In this document: positions 41,235-50,382 of the stretch, one piece after another
Layout of the letters: each line of letters begins with the position of its first letter
Numbering within the stretch: the stretch's first letter is position 1
Origin: Prado023 sp963714995
Lineage (GTDB): Bacteria; Actinomycetota; Actinomycetes; S36-B12; CAIYMF01
DNA: 64,000 nucleotides
Direction of reading: 5' to 3'
Assembly (NCBI GenBank): GCA_963714995.1
Contig: CAVQQP010000002.1
Span: forward strand, 186,001 to 250,000
The notes under the pieces: generated by a model
The model's input: the letters and a program-made list of their open reading frames with translations, nothing else
Told to the model about the DNA's origin: nothing
Databases searched by the model: none
Position numbers and translations under genes: made by a program

Positions 41235-43820
41235 ATGAGCCAGTCGCCGGACGCCCCCGCCGCACGCATCCCTGAGAAGCCCTCGATCGATGGGATCGAG
41301 TCGGTGTGGTCCGCACGGTGGGAGGCCGAGGGCACCTACCGCTTCGATCGCACCCGGCCGCGTGCCGAGGTCTACTCGATCGACACCCCGCCGCCGACCG
41401 TCTCGGGCTCCCTGCACGTCGGTCACGTGTTCTCCTACACGCACACCGACCTCATCGCGCGCTACAAGCGGATGCAGGGCTACGAGATCTTCTACCCGAT
41501 GGGGTGGGACGACAACGGCCTGCCGACCGAGCGCCGCGTCCAGAACTACTACGGCGTGCGCTGCGAGCCGACGCTGCACCACGACCCGGACTTCACCCCG
41601 CCGGAGAAGCCCGACCCGAAGAAGCAGGTCGCGATCAGCCGGCGCAACTTCATCGAGCTCTGCGAGCAGCTGACCCTCGAGGACGAGAAGGCCTTCGAGG
41701 CGCTCTTCCGGCAGCTGGGCCTGTCCGTGGACTGGACGCAGACCTACCAGACCATCGACGCGCGCGCCCGATCCGCGTCCCAGAAGGCGTTCCTGCGCAA
41801 CCTGGCCCGCGGCGAGGCGTACCAGGCTGAGGCGCCGACGCTGTGGGACGTCACCTTCCGCACGGCCGTGGCCCAGGCCGAGCTCGAGGACCGTGAGATG
41901 CCCGGCGAGTACCACCGGATCGCGTTCCCCTACTCGGACGGCTCGGGAGCGGTGCACATCGAGACCACCCGACCCGAGCTGCTCGCCGCGTGCGTGGCCC
42001 TGGTCGCCCACCCCGACGACGAGCGCTACCAGAAGCACTTCGGGACCACGGTGACCACCCCGGTGTTCGGGGTCGAGGTTCCGGTCGTCGCCCATCACCT
42101 CGCCGACCCGGAGAAGGGGTCCGGCATCGCGATGATCTGCACGTTCGGCGACACCACGGACGTCACGTGGTGGCGCGAGCTCGACCTGGCGACCCGGCCG
42201 ATCATCGGGTGGGACGGCCGGATCCTGCCGGAGACGCCCGACTGGATCACGCGGGAGTCCGGCCGCGAGGCCTATGCCTCGATCGCGGGGATGACGGCGT
42301 TCTCGGCGAAGAAGCGGGTGGTCGAGCTCCTCGGCGAGGCCGGGTGGCTGGAGGGTGAGCCACGGGCGATCACCCACCCGGTGAAGTTCTACGAGAAGGG
42401 CGAGCGCCCCCTGGAGATCGTCACCACGCGACAGTGGTACATCCGCAACGGCGGGCGCGACGCCGACCTGCGCGCCCAGATGCTGGCGCGAGGCGAGCAG
42501 CTGGCGTGGCACCCGGAGAGCATGGCGATCCGGTACCAGAACTGGGTCTCCGGGCTGGCCGGCGACTGGCTGATCAGCCGCCAGCGGTTCTTCGGCGTGC
42601 CGATCCCGCTGTGGTACCGGGTGGACCCGCACGGCAACCCCGACTACCACCAGGTGATCACCCCCGAGGAGTCCGCACTCCCGGTGGACCCGTCGGCCGA
42701 GCCCCCCGCCGGGTTCGACGAGGCCCAGCGCGGCCAGCCCGGCGGCTTCATCGGCGACCCCGACGTCATGGACACCTGGGCGACCTCCAGCCTGAGCCCG
42801 CAGATCTGCGGCGGCTGGGAGCGTGACCCCGAGCTGTGGGCCGCGGTCTCGCCGATGGACCTGCGCCCGCAGGCGCACGAGATCATCCGCACCTGGTTGT
42901 TCTCCTCGATCGTCCGCTCGCACCTGGAGGACGACCGGCTGCCCTGGGCGCACGCAGCGATCTCCGGCTGGATCCTGGACCCGGACCGCAAGAAGATGGC
43001 GAAGTCCAAGGGCAACGTCGTGACACCGGTGGACCTGCTGGAGAAGCACGGGTCGGATGCGCTGCGCTACTGGGCAGCCTCTGGGCGGCCGGGCACCGAC
43101 ACCGCCTTCGACGAGGGCCAGATGAAGATCGGCCGTCGCCTGGCGATCAAGATCCTCAACGCGAGCCGGTTCGTGCTCGGCCAGGGCGTCGATGCCGCGG
43201 CCGCCGACCAGCCCGAGGCCGTCACCCATCCGCTCGACCGCGCCCAGCTGGCCGCGCTGGCCGAGGTCGTGACCGAGGCGACCGCGGCGTTCGAGGACTA
43301 CAACTACACCCGCGCCCTCGAGGTGGCTGAGACCTACTTCTGGTCGTTCTGCGATGACTACCTCGAGCTGGTCAAGGACCGGGCCTACGGAGCCCAGGGA
43401 CCCGACGCGGCGGCGTCCGCGCGGGCTGCGCTGGCCACGGCCCTGAGCGTCCAGCTCCGGCTCTTCGCGCCCTTCCTGCCGTTCGTGACCGAGGAGGTCT
43501 GGGCGTGGTGGCAGGAGGGGTCGGTGCATCGCGCCACCTGGCCGACCACGGCCGAGGTCGCCCGGATCGCCCAGGACGGGCAGCCGATCCTGGTCAGCGA
43601 GGTCGCCGACGTCCTCAGCGCCATCCGCAAGGCCAAGTCCGAGGCCAAGGTCTCGATGCGTGCGGAGGTCTCGCACGCCGAGGTCGTGCGCCCGGCGGAC
43701 ACCGCAGCACGGGTCTCGGGGGCCCGCGCCGACATCAGCGCGGCCGGGCGGATCGCGGACCTGCGCATCGCTGAGGGCGAGCCGAGCACCCGGATCGACC
43801 TCGCGGAGACCACCGCCTGA
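41235..43820 (+). CDS. valS: Valyl-tRNA synthetase, archaeal/Rickettsia-type sequence
   Basis: 861 residues. The HIGH region reads PPTVSGSLHVGHVFSYTHTD (near 53) and is followed by FYPMGWDDNGLPTERRVQN. The KMSKS motif reads KMAKSKGN (near 586), and the anticodon-binding domain ends near 780. The usual bacterial enzyme has PPNVTGSLHMGHA and a long C-terminal coiled coil; here only a short tail follows. This matches the archaeal-like ValRS group seen in some bacteria. It charges tRNA-Val and should edit threonine. It is the only ValRS in the window. Confidence 0.94.
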   Translation: MSQSPDAPAARIPEKPSIDGIESVWSARWEAEGTYRFDRTRPRAEVYSIDTPPPTVSGSLHVGHVFSYTHTDLIARYKRMQGYEIFYPMGWDDNGLPTERRVQNYYGVRCEPTLHHDPDFTPPEKPDPKKQVAISRRNFIELCEQLTLEDEKAFEALFRQLGLSVDWTQTYQTIDARARSASQKAFLRNLARGEAYQAEAPTLWDVTFRTAVAQAELEDREMPGEYHRIAFPYSDGSGAVHIETTRPELLAACVALVAHPDDERYQKHFGTTVTTPVFGVEVPVVAHHLADPEKGSGIAMICTFGDTTDVTWWRELDLATRPIIGWDGRILPETPDWITRESGREAYASIAGMTAFSAKKRVVELLGEAGWLEGEPRAITHPVKFYEKGERPLEIVTTRQWYIRNGGRDADLRAQMLARGEQLAWHPESMAIRYQNWVSGLAGDWLISRQRFFGVPIPLWYRVDPHGNPDYHQVITPEESALPVDPSAEPPAGFDEAQRGQPGGFIGDPDVMDTWATSSLSPQICGGWERDPELWAAVSPMDLRPQAHEIIRTWLFSSIVRSHLEDDRLPWAHAAISGWILDPDRKKMAKSKGNVVTPVDLLEKHGSDALRYWAASGRPGTDTAFDEGQMKIGRRLAIKILNASRFVLGQGVDAAAADQPEAVTHPLDRAQLAALAEVVTEATAAFEDYNYTRALEVAETYFWSFCDDYLELVKDRAYGAQGPDAAASARAALATALSVQLRLFAPFLPFVTEEVWAWWQEGSVHRATWPTTAEVARIAQDGQPILVSEVADVLSAIRKAKSEAKVSMRAEVSHAEVVRPADTAARVSGARADISAAGRIADLRIAEGEPSTRIDLAETTA

Positions 43821-43826
43821 CGCGCG

Positions 43827-43840
43827 CCGCCGCACGGCGG
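43827..43840 (+). terminator. Short GC hairpin after valS
   Basis: CCGCCG-CA-CGGCGG starts 7 bases after the valS stop. It is short and lacks a T-run; a terminator is likely by position only. Confidence 0.4.
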
Positions 43841-43916
43841 AGGCCCCCGGGGCTCAAGCCGGCGCCCAGCAGGTCCGATGACCCAGCAAAGGCGCCAGCA
43901 CCGAGGAGAGTCCGCC

Positions 43917-45315
43917 ATGGGTCGCAGGTCATCGAAGTCGTCCCCCGCCCAGGGGGCTGCACTGCCCTTCGACACGGTCGGGATGACCATCCTGCCGGGA
44001 CGGTCGCTGCCCGCATGGGCAGAGCCCGTCGACGAGGTTGCGCAGTGGCCGGAACCGGAGCTGATCGCCGACTCCCCCACCGGGGCGGTGGACTCTGGCG
44101 CCGCATCGGCGCAGGACGTGGTGTCGGCGGCTGACGCTCCCCCCGAGCCCGCGCAGGCGCCACAGCCGGCCTGGGCGTCCGCCCCTGGCACGGCTGTCCC
44201 TGCACGGCTGTCCCTGCCGCGCCCCGCCGCCCCTGCCGCGGTGGATGCCGCGGCGATGTCGCGCGAGCCGGCCTTCGCCATGGCTGGTGCCGCCTTCGTC
44301 GGCGCCGGTGTCGCGGCTGGGCCCGCCCAGTCCGGGCCGCCGGAGTCCGGCCACCACCCGGAACCGTCGAGGTACCCGGCTGCCCCGACGGCTGGGCTCG
44401 GCGCCATGTCGGCTGCCCAGTACAGCGCGCCGACGCTGACCGCGCCGACCGCCGAGCACGTGGGGGCCGGCGCCCTGGCAACCGCCACCTACGCGTCGGG
44501 CACCGACACCCGCACCGCCACGGAGCCGGCGGGAAGCCACGACCCGGGCCAGTCCACCCTGGTGGAGTCCCCTGCCCCCGATGCGCCGAGCGCCGGGTGG
44601 AAGTCCCCGGAGCGGCCCGAGCTCAGCCCCGAGCATGTGGCCCTGCTCTCCTGGTGGGCCGACATGATCGCCGCCGGTCAGTTCCCGGCTCCGCGCCGCT
44701 GCTGGCGCGCCGGGGACCCAGGCCAGTGCGCCAGCCAAGCCCCGTCGATCGTTCCCGATGAAGGCCGCGGCCCTCGCCGTGATCGCCGTGGCGGCGGTGG
44801 GGGCCGCCGCGGTGGTCGCACCCAAGGTCCTGGCCTCGGATGAGCCCACGGTGGTGCCCGTCACCGAGGTGACGATGCCCGCGACGGTCGGCGGCCTCGT
44901 CGCCATCACCGATCCCGCCATCGGCGCCGAGCTGCAGACCCTCCTCGGGTTCGGCCTGCGACCTGCGGGCGTGACCGTGACCGGCGCCTACGGAACCACG
45001 CCGGACGCTCCGCTGGCGATGGCCGCGATGGCCACCACCGTGGGCGCACCCGCAGAGGCGGTCGGCCAGATCGCGACCTGGACGGCAGACAACGGGGCCA
45101 CCGTCGCGCCGTCCGTGGCGGGGACCGGGGCGAACGAGGGCATCACCTGTGCCGCGGTCGAGGCCATCCCCGATGCGCAGCCCGGCTCGTTCTGCGTCTG
45201 GACGGCCAGCGGCAAGCGCGGCCAGACCTACTCCGTGGCGATGTCGGTGGAGGACGCCCTGGCTCTGACCAACCAGCTCCGGTCGTCCATCACCGGCGCA
45301 ACCCCAGCCGCGTAG
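43917..45315 (+). CDS. Hypothetical membrane-anchored protein, frame broken by one extra base near 44700
   Basis: ATG 43917 follows GAGGAGAG. The first part (about 265 residues) is disordered and Ala/Pro/Ser-rich, ending with an ordered motif SPEHVALLSWWADMIAAGQFPAP. After that the frame degenerates to Arg-rich sequence, while one base later a frame continues through SAPAKPRRSFP, a membrane helix (LAVIAVAAVGAAAVVAP) and a 150-residue outer domain rich in Thr/Ala/Val with two cysteines (GITCAAV, GSFCVWT). Length 1399 bases is one over a multiple of three. Joined, it is about 465 residues. A separate start at ATG 44758 has no ribosome-binding site. Family not recognised. Confidence 0.6.
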
Positions 45316-45346
45316 ACGTCGGGCCAGCCGGCCCGGCCGCCGAGGC

Positions 45347-46651
45347 TCAGGCGGTCTTCTCCTGGCGGTTGCGCCGGGCGGGTGCCGCCGGCGCCTCGCG
45401 GGGCAGGAGCGTCGGGTTGACGTTGTCCTTGACGACCTCGCCGGTGATGACCACGCGGCCGACGTCCTTGCGGGACGGCACGTCGTACATCACGTTGAGC
45501 AGGACCTCCTCGAGGATGGCACGCAGCCCGCGGGCGCCGGTGCCACGCAGGGTGGCCTGCTCGGCGATCGCGTCGAGGGCGTCCTCGCTGAACTCGAGCT
45601 GGACCCCATCGAGCTCGAACAGCCGCTGGTACTGACGCACGAGCGCGTTCTTCGGCTCGGTGAGGACCTGCACGAGGGCGACCTTGTCCAGGCTGTTCAC
45701 CGAGGTGAAGACCGGCAGACGCCCCACGAACTCCGGGATCATCCCGAACTTCAGCAGGTCCTCGGGCATCACCTTGGCGAAGATCTCCGACGCCGACGTG
45801 CCCCGGCCCTCGAGGCGGGGATCGAGCTCCTCGGGCATGAAGCCGATGGACTTGCGCCCGATCCGGGACTCGATGATCTTGTCCAGGCCCGGGAAGGCTC
45901 CGCCCACGATGAACAGGACGTTCGTGGTGTCGATCTGGATGAACTCCTGGTGCGGGTGCTTGCGCCCGCCCTGCGGCGGGACGGAGGCTGTCGTGCCCTC
46001 CAGGATCTTCAGCAGCGCCTGCTGGACCCCCTCGCCGGACACGTCCCGGGTGATCGAGGGGTTCTCGCTCTTGCGGGCGACCTTGTCGATCTCGTCGATG
46101 TAGACGATGCCGGTCTCGGCCTTCTTGACGTCGTAGTCAGCAGCCTGGATCAGCTTGAGCAGGATGTTCTCGACATCCTCGCCGACGTAGCCGGCCTCAG
46201 TGAGCGCCGTGGCATCGGCGATGGCGAACGGCACGTTCAGCATCCGGGCCAGTGTCTGGGCGAGCAGCGTCTTGCCCGAGCCGGTCGGGCCGAGCAGCAG
46301 GATGTTGGACTTCGCGAGCTCCACCTGCTCGTCGCGCTGGCGGTCGGTGCCGCCGCTGGCCTGGACACGCTTGTAGTGGTTGTAGACCGCGACGGACAGG
46401 CTCTTCTTCGCGGTGTCCTGGCCGATCACGTACTGGTCGAGGAACTGGCAGATCTCGCGGGGCTTGGGGAGTTCGTCGAACTGGACGTCGGAGGACTCGT
46501 GCAGCTCCTCCTCGATGATCTCGTTGCAGAGGTCGATGCACTCGTCGCAGATGTACACGCCGGGACCTGCGATCAGCTTCTTGACCTGCTTCTGGCTCTT
46601 CCCGCAGAACGAGCACTTGAGCAGGTCGCCGCCGTCACCGATGCGGGCCAC
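45347..46651 (-). CDS. clpX: ATP-dependent Clp protease ATP-binding subunit ClpX
   Basis: 434 residues. The N-terminal zinc domain has CSFC and CDEC; Walker A is GPTGSGKTLLAQTLA, Walker B IVYIDEIDK, with sensor and pore regions following, and RGTGARGLRAILE near the C-terminus. ClpX unfolds substrates for ClpP. It follows clpP2 by 114 bases, so it may have its own promoter. Confidence 0.97.
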   Translation of the reverse strand: MARIGDGGDLLKCSFCGKSQKQVKKLIAGPGVYICDECIDLCNEIIEEELHESSDVQFDELPKPREICQFLDQYVIGQDTAKKSLSVAVYNHYKRVQASGGTDRQRDEQVELAKSNILLLGPTGSGKTLLAQTLARMLNVPFAIADATALTEAGYVGEDVENILLKLIQAADYDVKKAETGIVYIDEIDKVARKSENPSITRDVSGEGVQQALLKILEGTTASVPPQGGRKHPHQEFIQIDTTNVLFIVGGAFPGLDKIIESRIGRKSIGFMPEELDPRLEGRGTSASEIFAKVMPEDLLKFGMIPEFVGRLPVFTSVNSLDKVALVQVLTEPKNALVRQYQRLFELDGVQLEFSEDALDAIAEQATLRGTGARGLRAILEEVLLNVMYDVPSRKDVGRVVITGEVVKDNVNPTLLPREAPAAPARRNRQEKTA

Positions 46652-46765
46652 GTTCGTTCCTCTCCTCGACTGACTCCGAAGGTACCTCCCGGATGCGGGG
46701 TCGCACAGGACCCACTCCGGATAATCCCGCCGTTCGGGTTACGCCCAGCGCGTACCGGGCGACCC

Positions 46766-47443
46766 TCAGAGCGCCGTTGCCATCTTCCGCGAGGCGATGA
46801 CCTGGTCGATGACCCCGTACTCCACGGCGTCGTCGGCGGTGAGGATCTTGTCGCGCTCGATGTCCTTGGCGACCTGCTCGGGGGTGCGCCCGGTGTGCTT
46901 GGCGAGGATGCCCTCCATCTCCACCCGCATCCGCAGGATCTCGTTGGCCTGGATCTCGATGTCCGAGCCCTGGCCACCGCCCTCGGTGTACGGCTGGTGG
47001 ATCAGGACGCGGGCGTGCGGCAGGGCGAAGCGCTTCCCGGGGGCACCAGCCGCCAGCAGCACCGCCGCGGCCGAGGCGGCCTGGCCCAGGCACACGGTCT
47101 GGACCTGCGGCTTGATGAACTGCATCGTGTCGTAGATGGCCGTCATGGCCGTGTACGAGCCACCGGGCGAGTTGATGTAGATCGAGATCTCGCGGTCCGG
47201 GTCCATCGACTCCAGCGTGAGCAGCTGGGCCATGACGTCGTCGGCTGAGGCGTCGTCGATCTGGACGCCGAGGAAGATGATCCGCTCCTCGAACAGCTTG
47301 GCGTAGGGGTTCATGATGCGCTCGCCGTTGGCGGTGCGCTCACGGAACTCCGGCAGGATGTAGCGCGCCGCCGGCTGCTGGATACGGGTCACGAGGTGCT
47401 CCTGGGCTCGGGGGTCGGTGGCGGGCTGGTTCAGCAGGCTCAT
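46766..47443 (-). CDS. clpP2: ATP-dependent Clp protease proteolytic subunit, second copy
   Basis: 225 residues. Catalytic Ser in GQAASAAAVLLAAG (near 122), His in LIHQPYTEGGG, Asp in DIERDKIL. The N-terminal 30 residues include a probable propeptide (IQQPAARYILPEFRE). Actinobacterial ClpP1 and ClpP2 form a mixed tetradecamer. Its ATG overlaps the clpP1 TGA. Confidence 0.95.
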   Translation of the reverse strand: MSLLNQPATDPRAQEHLVTRIQQPAARYILPEFRERTANGERIMNPYAKLFEERIIFLGVQIDDASADDVMAQLLTLESMDPDREISIYINSPGGSYTAMTAIYDTMQFIKPQVQTVCLGQAASAAAVLLAAGAPGKRFALPHARVLIHQPYTEGGGQGSDIEIQANEILRMRVEMEGILAKHTGRTPEQVAKDIERDKILTADDAVEYGVIDQVIASRKMATAL

Positions 47444-48075
47444 GCGGTGCCACCCTCACCGGAGACGTCGCGCGCACTGCGCACCACGTGGTCGACGAAG
47501 CCGTACTCCTTGGCCTCGTCCGCGGTGAACCAGCGGTCGCGGTCGGAGTCGTTGCTGATCGTCTCGAGCGTCTGTCCGGTGTGCTGGGCGATCAGCTCGG
47601 CCATCTTCTTCTTGGTGTAGAGCATCTGCTCGGCCTGGATCTTGATGTCCGAGGCCGTTCCGCCGATCCCGCCTGAGGGCTGGTGCATCATGATCCGCGC
47701 GTGCGGGGTGGCGTACCGCTTGCCCTCGGCGCCGGCGCACAGGAGGAACTGACCCATCGAGGCGGCCAGGCCCATCGCGACGGTCGCGACGTCGTTCTTG
47801 ACGAACTGCATGGTGTCGTAGATCGCCATGCCCGCGGACACCGAGCCGCCCGGTGAGTTGATGTAGAGGTAGATGTCCTTGTCCGGGTCCTCGGCGGCCA
47901 GCAGGAGCATCTGGGCGCAGATGGCGTTGGCCACCTGGTCCTCCACGACCGAGCCGAGGAAGATGATCCGCTCGCGCAGCAGGCGCTGGTACACGGAGTC
48001 ATCGAAGCCGGGACCCGTGGGTGCCGGGGCGCGCAGCTCGGGCTGCGACGAGGTGGGGTACGGCAGTCCGTTCAC
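47440..48075 (-). CDS. clpP1: ATP-dependent Clp protease proteolytic subunit, first copy
   Basis: 211 residues. Catalytic Ser in GLAASMGQFLLCAG (near 106), His in MMHQPSGGIGG, Asp in SDRDRWFTADEA. ERIIFLGSVVEDQVAN marks the N-terminal handle. It is first in the clpP1-clpP2 operon, 257 bases downstream of tig with a terminator between. Confidence 0.95.
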   Translation of the reverse strand: MNGLPYPTSSQPELRAPAPTGPGFDDSVYQRLLRERIIFLGSVVEDQVANAICAQMLLLAAEDPDKDIYLYINSPGGSVSAGMAIYDTMQFVKNDVATVAMGLAASMGQFLLCAGAEGKRYATPHARIMMHQPSGGIGGTASDIKIQAEQMLYTKKKMAELIAQHTGQTLETISNDSDRDRWFTADEAKEYGFVDHVVRSARDVSGEGGTA

Positions 48076-48259
48076 GGGTGACCTCCGCTGGTTGGGGCGA
48101 TCCTGATGCGGGCCAGCGGCCCGGTGATCGCGTCTGCAGTGACCCTAACCCGGGGGTCCGACACGGGCTTCCCCGGCGCCGCAGTTGTTCGCTCAGGGCG
48201 TGGGCAGCACGCGCACCGCAGCGACCGCGGCCCCGCGCCGCACCGCAACAACGCACCAA

Positions 48260-48294
48260 GCCCCCGCGACCGGCCAGGAGACCGGGGCGGGGGC
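48260..48294 (-). terminator. Terminator after tig
   Basis: GCCCCCGC (48260-48267) pairs with GCGGGGGC (48287-48294), and CCGG (48270-48273) with CCGG (48282-48285), around an eight-base loop. It lies about 40 bases past the tig stop. No T-tract. Confidence 0.6.
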
Positions 48295-48332
48295 CCGTAC
48301 GTGCGTGGTTCGCGTGGTAGCGCCGGGGCGCG

Positions 48333-49643
48333 TCAGCCGCCGAGGCCCGCGAGGCCGCCGGCAGCCATCGCCGCGGCGAGGTCGGCGTTGAGCGCGTCGA
48401 GGTCCACCTCGGCACCGGACGGGTCGACGATCGTCGCCTTCTCCATCACGAAGGCCAGCGCCTTGGCGCGGCGCACCTCGGTGACGGCCATCTGGACCTG
48501 GCCGGCAGCCACCAGCTCGTTGGCGAACTGGTCGGGGGTCATCCCGTACCGCGGCGCCTGCTGCATGAGCCAGGCCGACAGCTCCTCCTGCGCGACCGTC
48601 AGCTCGTTCTCCTCGGCGATCCGGTCGAGGAGGATCGCGCTCTTGATCCGCCCGCGGGCCTCGGACTCGAACTCGGCCTTGTGGTCGTCGTCGCCGTGGC
48701 CGTCGTGGAAGTGCTCCTCGAGCTCACGGGCGATCAGCGACTCGGGCAGCGGGAAGTCCACGGAGTCGACGAGCTGCTCGTGCAGCTTGGTGCGGGCCTG
48801 GACGCCCTGCTCGACGCGCTTCATCCGGACCAGGCGCGTGCGGACGTCCTCGGTGAGCTCGTCCATGGTGTCGAACTCGCTGGCCATCAGGGCGAAGTCG
48901 TCGTCGGCGGCGGGCAGCTCGCGCTCACGCACCGTCGTGACCGTCACCGTGACGTCGATGTCCTTGCCCTCGTACTGACCGGCCTCGGCCGGGAACGAGA
49001 ACGAGCGGACGTCGTCGGCCACGGCTCCACGGACAGCGTCGTCGAAGCCCGGGAGGGGCTCCTCCTTGCCACCGACCTCGAAGCTCAGCGCCGAGGCCAT
49101 GAGGTCCTCGACCTCCTCGCCCTCGCAGGAACCGGACAGGTCGACCAGCAGGACGTCGCCATCCTGTGCAGGACGCTCGACGTCGGTCAGCGTGGCGAAC
49201 CGGGCGCGCAGGGCGTCGACCTGCTCGGCGACCTCCTCGTCCGTGGGCTCGGCACCGTCGACCTCGACGGTGAAGGCGTCCAGGTCGGGCAGGTCGAACT
49301 CGGGACGCACGTCCACCTCGACGGTGAACGCCAGGTTCTCGCCGTCGTTGAGCTCCTGGACGTCGAACTCAGGGGTGCCCAGGGGCTTGAGGTTGTTCTC
49401 CGCCACGGCCTTCTCGAACGCGGCCGGGACGGCTTCGTTGACGGCCTCCTCGAGCACGAGGGCGCGGCCGAACCGCTGGTCGATCACCCGGGAGGGGACC
49501 TTGCCCTTGCGGAATCCGGGGACCGTCACCTGGGCGGCGATGCGCTTGTAGGCGGCGTCCAGCTGCGGGGCCAGCTCATCGAAGGGCATGTCGACGGTCA
49601 GCTTGACTCGGGTGGGCGAGAGGGTCTCGACGTCGCTCTTCAC
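48333..49643 (-). CDS. tig: Trigger factor, ribosome-associated chaperone
   Basis: 436 residues. The ribosome-binding signature GFRKGKVP is near residue 45; a PPIase domain (DLSGSCEGEEVEDL, VSFSFPAEAGQYEGKDIDVTV-type region) and a helical C-terminal domain follow. The C-terminus is Ala/Gly-rich. It folds nascent chains. tig-clpP1-clpP2-clpX is a conserved order. Confidence 0.96.
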   Translation of the reverse strand: MKSDVETLSPTRVKLTVDMPFDELAPQLDAAYKRIAAQVTVPGFRKGKVPSRVIDQRFGRALVLEEAVNEAVPAAFEKAVAENNLKPLGTPEFDVQELNDGENLAFTVEVDVRPEFDLPDLDAFTVEVDGAEPTDEEVAEQVDALRARFATLTDVERPAQDGDVLLVDLSGSCEGEEVEDLMASALSFEVGGKEEPLPGFDDAVRGAVADDVRSFSFPAEAGQYEGKDIDVTVTVTTVRERELPAADDDFALMASEFDTMDELTEDVRTRLVRMKRVEQGVQARTKLHEQLVDSVDFPLPESLIARELEEHFHDGHGDDDHKAEFESEARGRIKSAILLDRIAEENELTVAQEELSAWLMQQAPRYGMTPDQFANELVAAGQVQMAVTEVRRAKALAFVMEKATIVDPSGAEVDLDALNADLAAAMAAGGLAGLGG

Positions 49644-49688
49644 AGCGGCGCACTCCTAGCAGGTTGCAGGGATGGAACGGATGATCGG

Positions 49689-49761
49689 TCGGGGCGGGGA
49701 GACTCGAACTCCCGATCTCCTGCCCCCAAAGCAGGCGCGCTAGCCACTACGCTACGCCCCG
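49689..49761 (-). tRNA. tRNA-Pro(TGG)
   Basis: 73 bases on the minus strand. Acceptor CGGGGCG/CGCCCCG, D arm GCGTAGTGGCTAGCGC, anticodon stem CCTGC/GCAGG with loop TTTGGGG (anticodon TGG), T arm GGGAG-TTCGAGT-CTCCC, discriminator A. No encoded CCA. It lies just upstream of tig. Confidence 0.96.
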
Positions 49762-49854
49762 TGACTGCCGCTGCAGTCTAGTCCACATCAGGGGGTACGC
49801 TGTTCCCCGTCCCTGAGGGCCACTGCGGCTCGTCGCTGAACTCCTCCGGGGCAC

Positions 49855-49928
49855 GCGGGTGTAGCTCAATGGTAGAGCCCCAGCCTTCCAAGCTGGCCAT
49901 GCCGGTTCGATCCCGGTCACCCGCTCCA
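49855..49928 (+). tRNA. tRNA-Gly(TCC)
   Basis: 71 bases plus an encoded CCA (49926-49928). Acceptor GCGGGTG/CACCCGC, D arm GCTCAATGGTAGAGC, anticodon stem CCAGC/GCTGG with loop CTTCCAA (anticodon TCC), T arm with TTCGATC. It decodes GGA/GGG. An integrase fragment begins 250 bases downstream, so it may have served as an integration site. Confidence 0.96.
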
Positions 49929-49934
49929 CTGGAA

Positions 49935-49974
49935 AACAGCCCCTGACCTGCGTCGACGCGGGTCGGGGGCTGTT
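49935..49974 (+). terminator. Terminator after tRNA-Gly
   Basis: AACAGCCCCTGACC (49935-49948) pairs with GGTCGGGGGCTGTT (49961-49974) with one A-G mismatch. The right arm ends in TT and is followed by CTCATG. It lies 6 bases after the tRNA CCA. Confidence 0.75.
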
Positions 49975-50174
49975 CTCATGTATGCACAGATAGTGTCCGA
50001 TAGTGACCGTTTCGTGCTGCGAGTGGCATGCTGTGACAGCACGCTCGCAGCACGCCACGGGTGCCCCCAGGGGTTCCCGAGCTCTCTGGGTGCCGGAAGT
50101 CTCGACCGTTGGTTGAGGGTCGTGCTGCGAACGTGCTGTGAGCCGACAGCACACCTGACGGGGAGGACGAGGGG

Positions 50175-50382
50175 ATGGCACGCAAGTTCGGTTGGTCCGC
50201 AAGCTGCCCAGCGGCCGGTACCAGGCCTCCTACATCAGCCCCGACGGGGCCCGGGTGAACGCCCCCACCACGTTCGTCAAGGAAGAGCACGCCGACAAGT
50301 GGTTGGCCGCCCAACGCACCGACATCGAACGCGAGACCTGGAAAGGCCCCACCGTCGGCGTGACCACCCTGCGCGCCTACTC
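50175..50382 (+). pseudogene. Tyrosine integrase, N-terminal fragment
   Basis: ATG 50175 follows GGGAGGACGAGGGG. The N-terminus is MARKFGW, and with one missing G restored near 50190 it continues VRKLPSGRYQASYISPDGA then APTTFVKEEHADKWLAAQRTDIE and TLRAYS, the arm-binding start of phage-type tyrosine recombinases. After about 68 residues the match stops abruptly near 50380 and none of the catalytic Arg/His/Tyr residues follow. The DNA then reads as the end of a gene on the opposite strand. It is a remnant of an element next to tRNA-Gly. Confidence 0.75.

Noticed and set aside
41142..43835. 897-codon minus-strand frame opposite valS
   Set aside because: Antisense of valS with no motifs; its length reflects base composition.
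44758..45315. Independent 185-residue gene starting at ATG 44758
   Set aside because: No ribosome-binding site and the upstream sequence in the same frame joins naturally to the gene from 43917, so a frame break is preferred.
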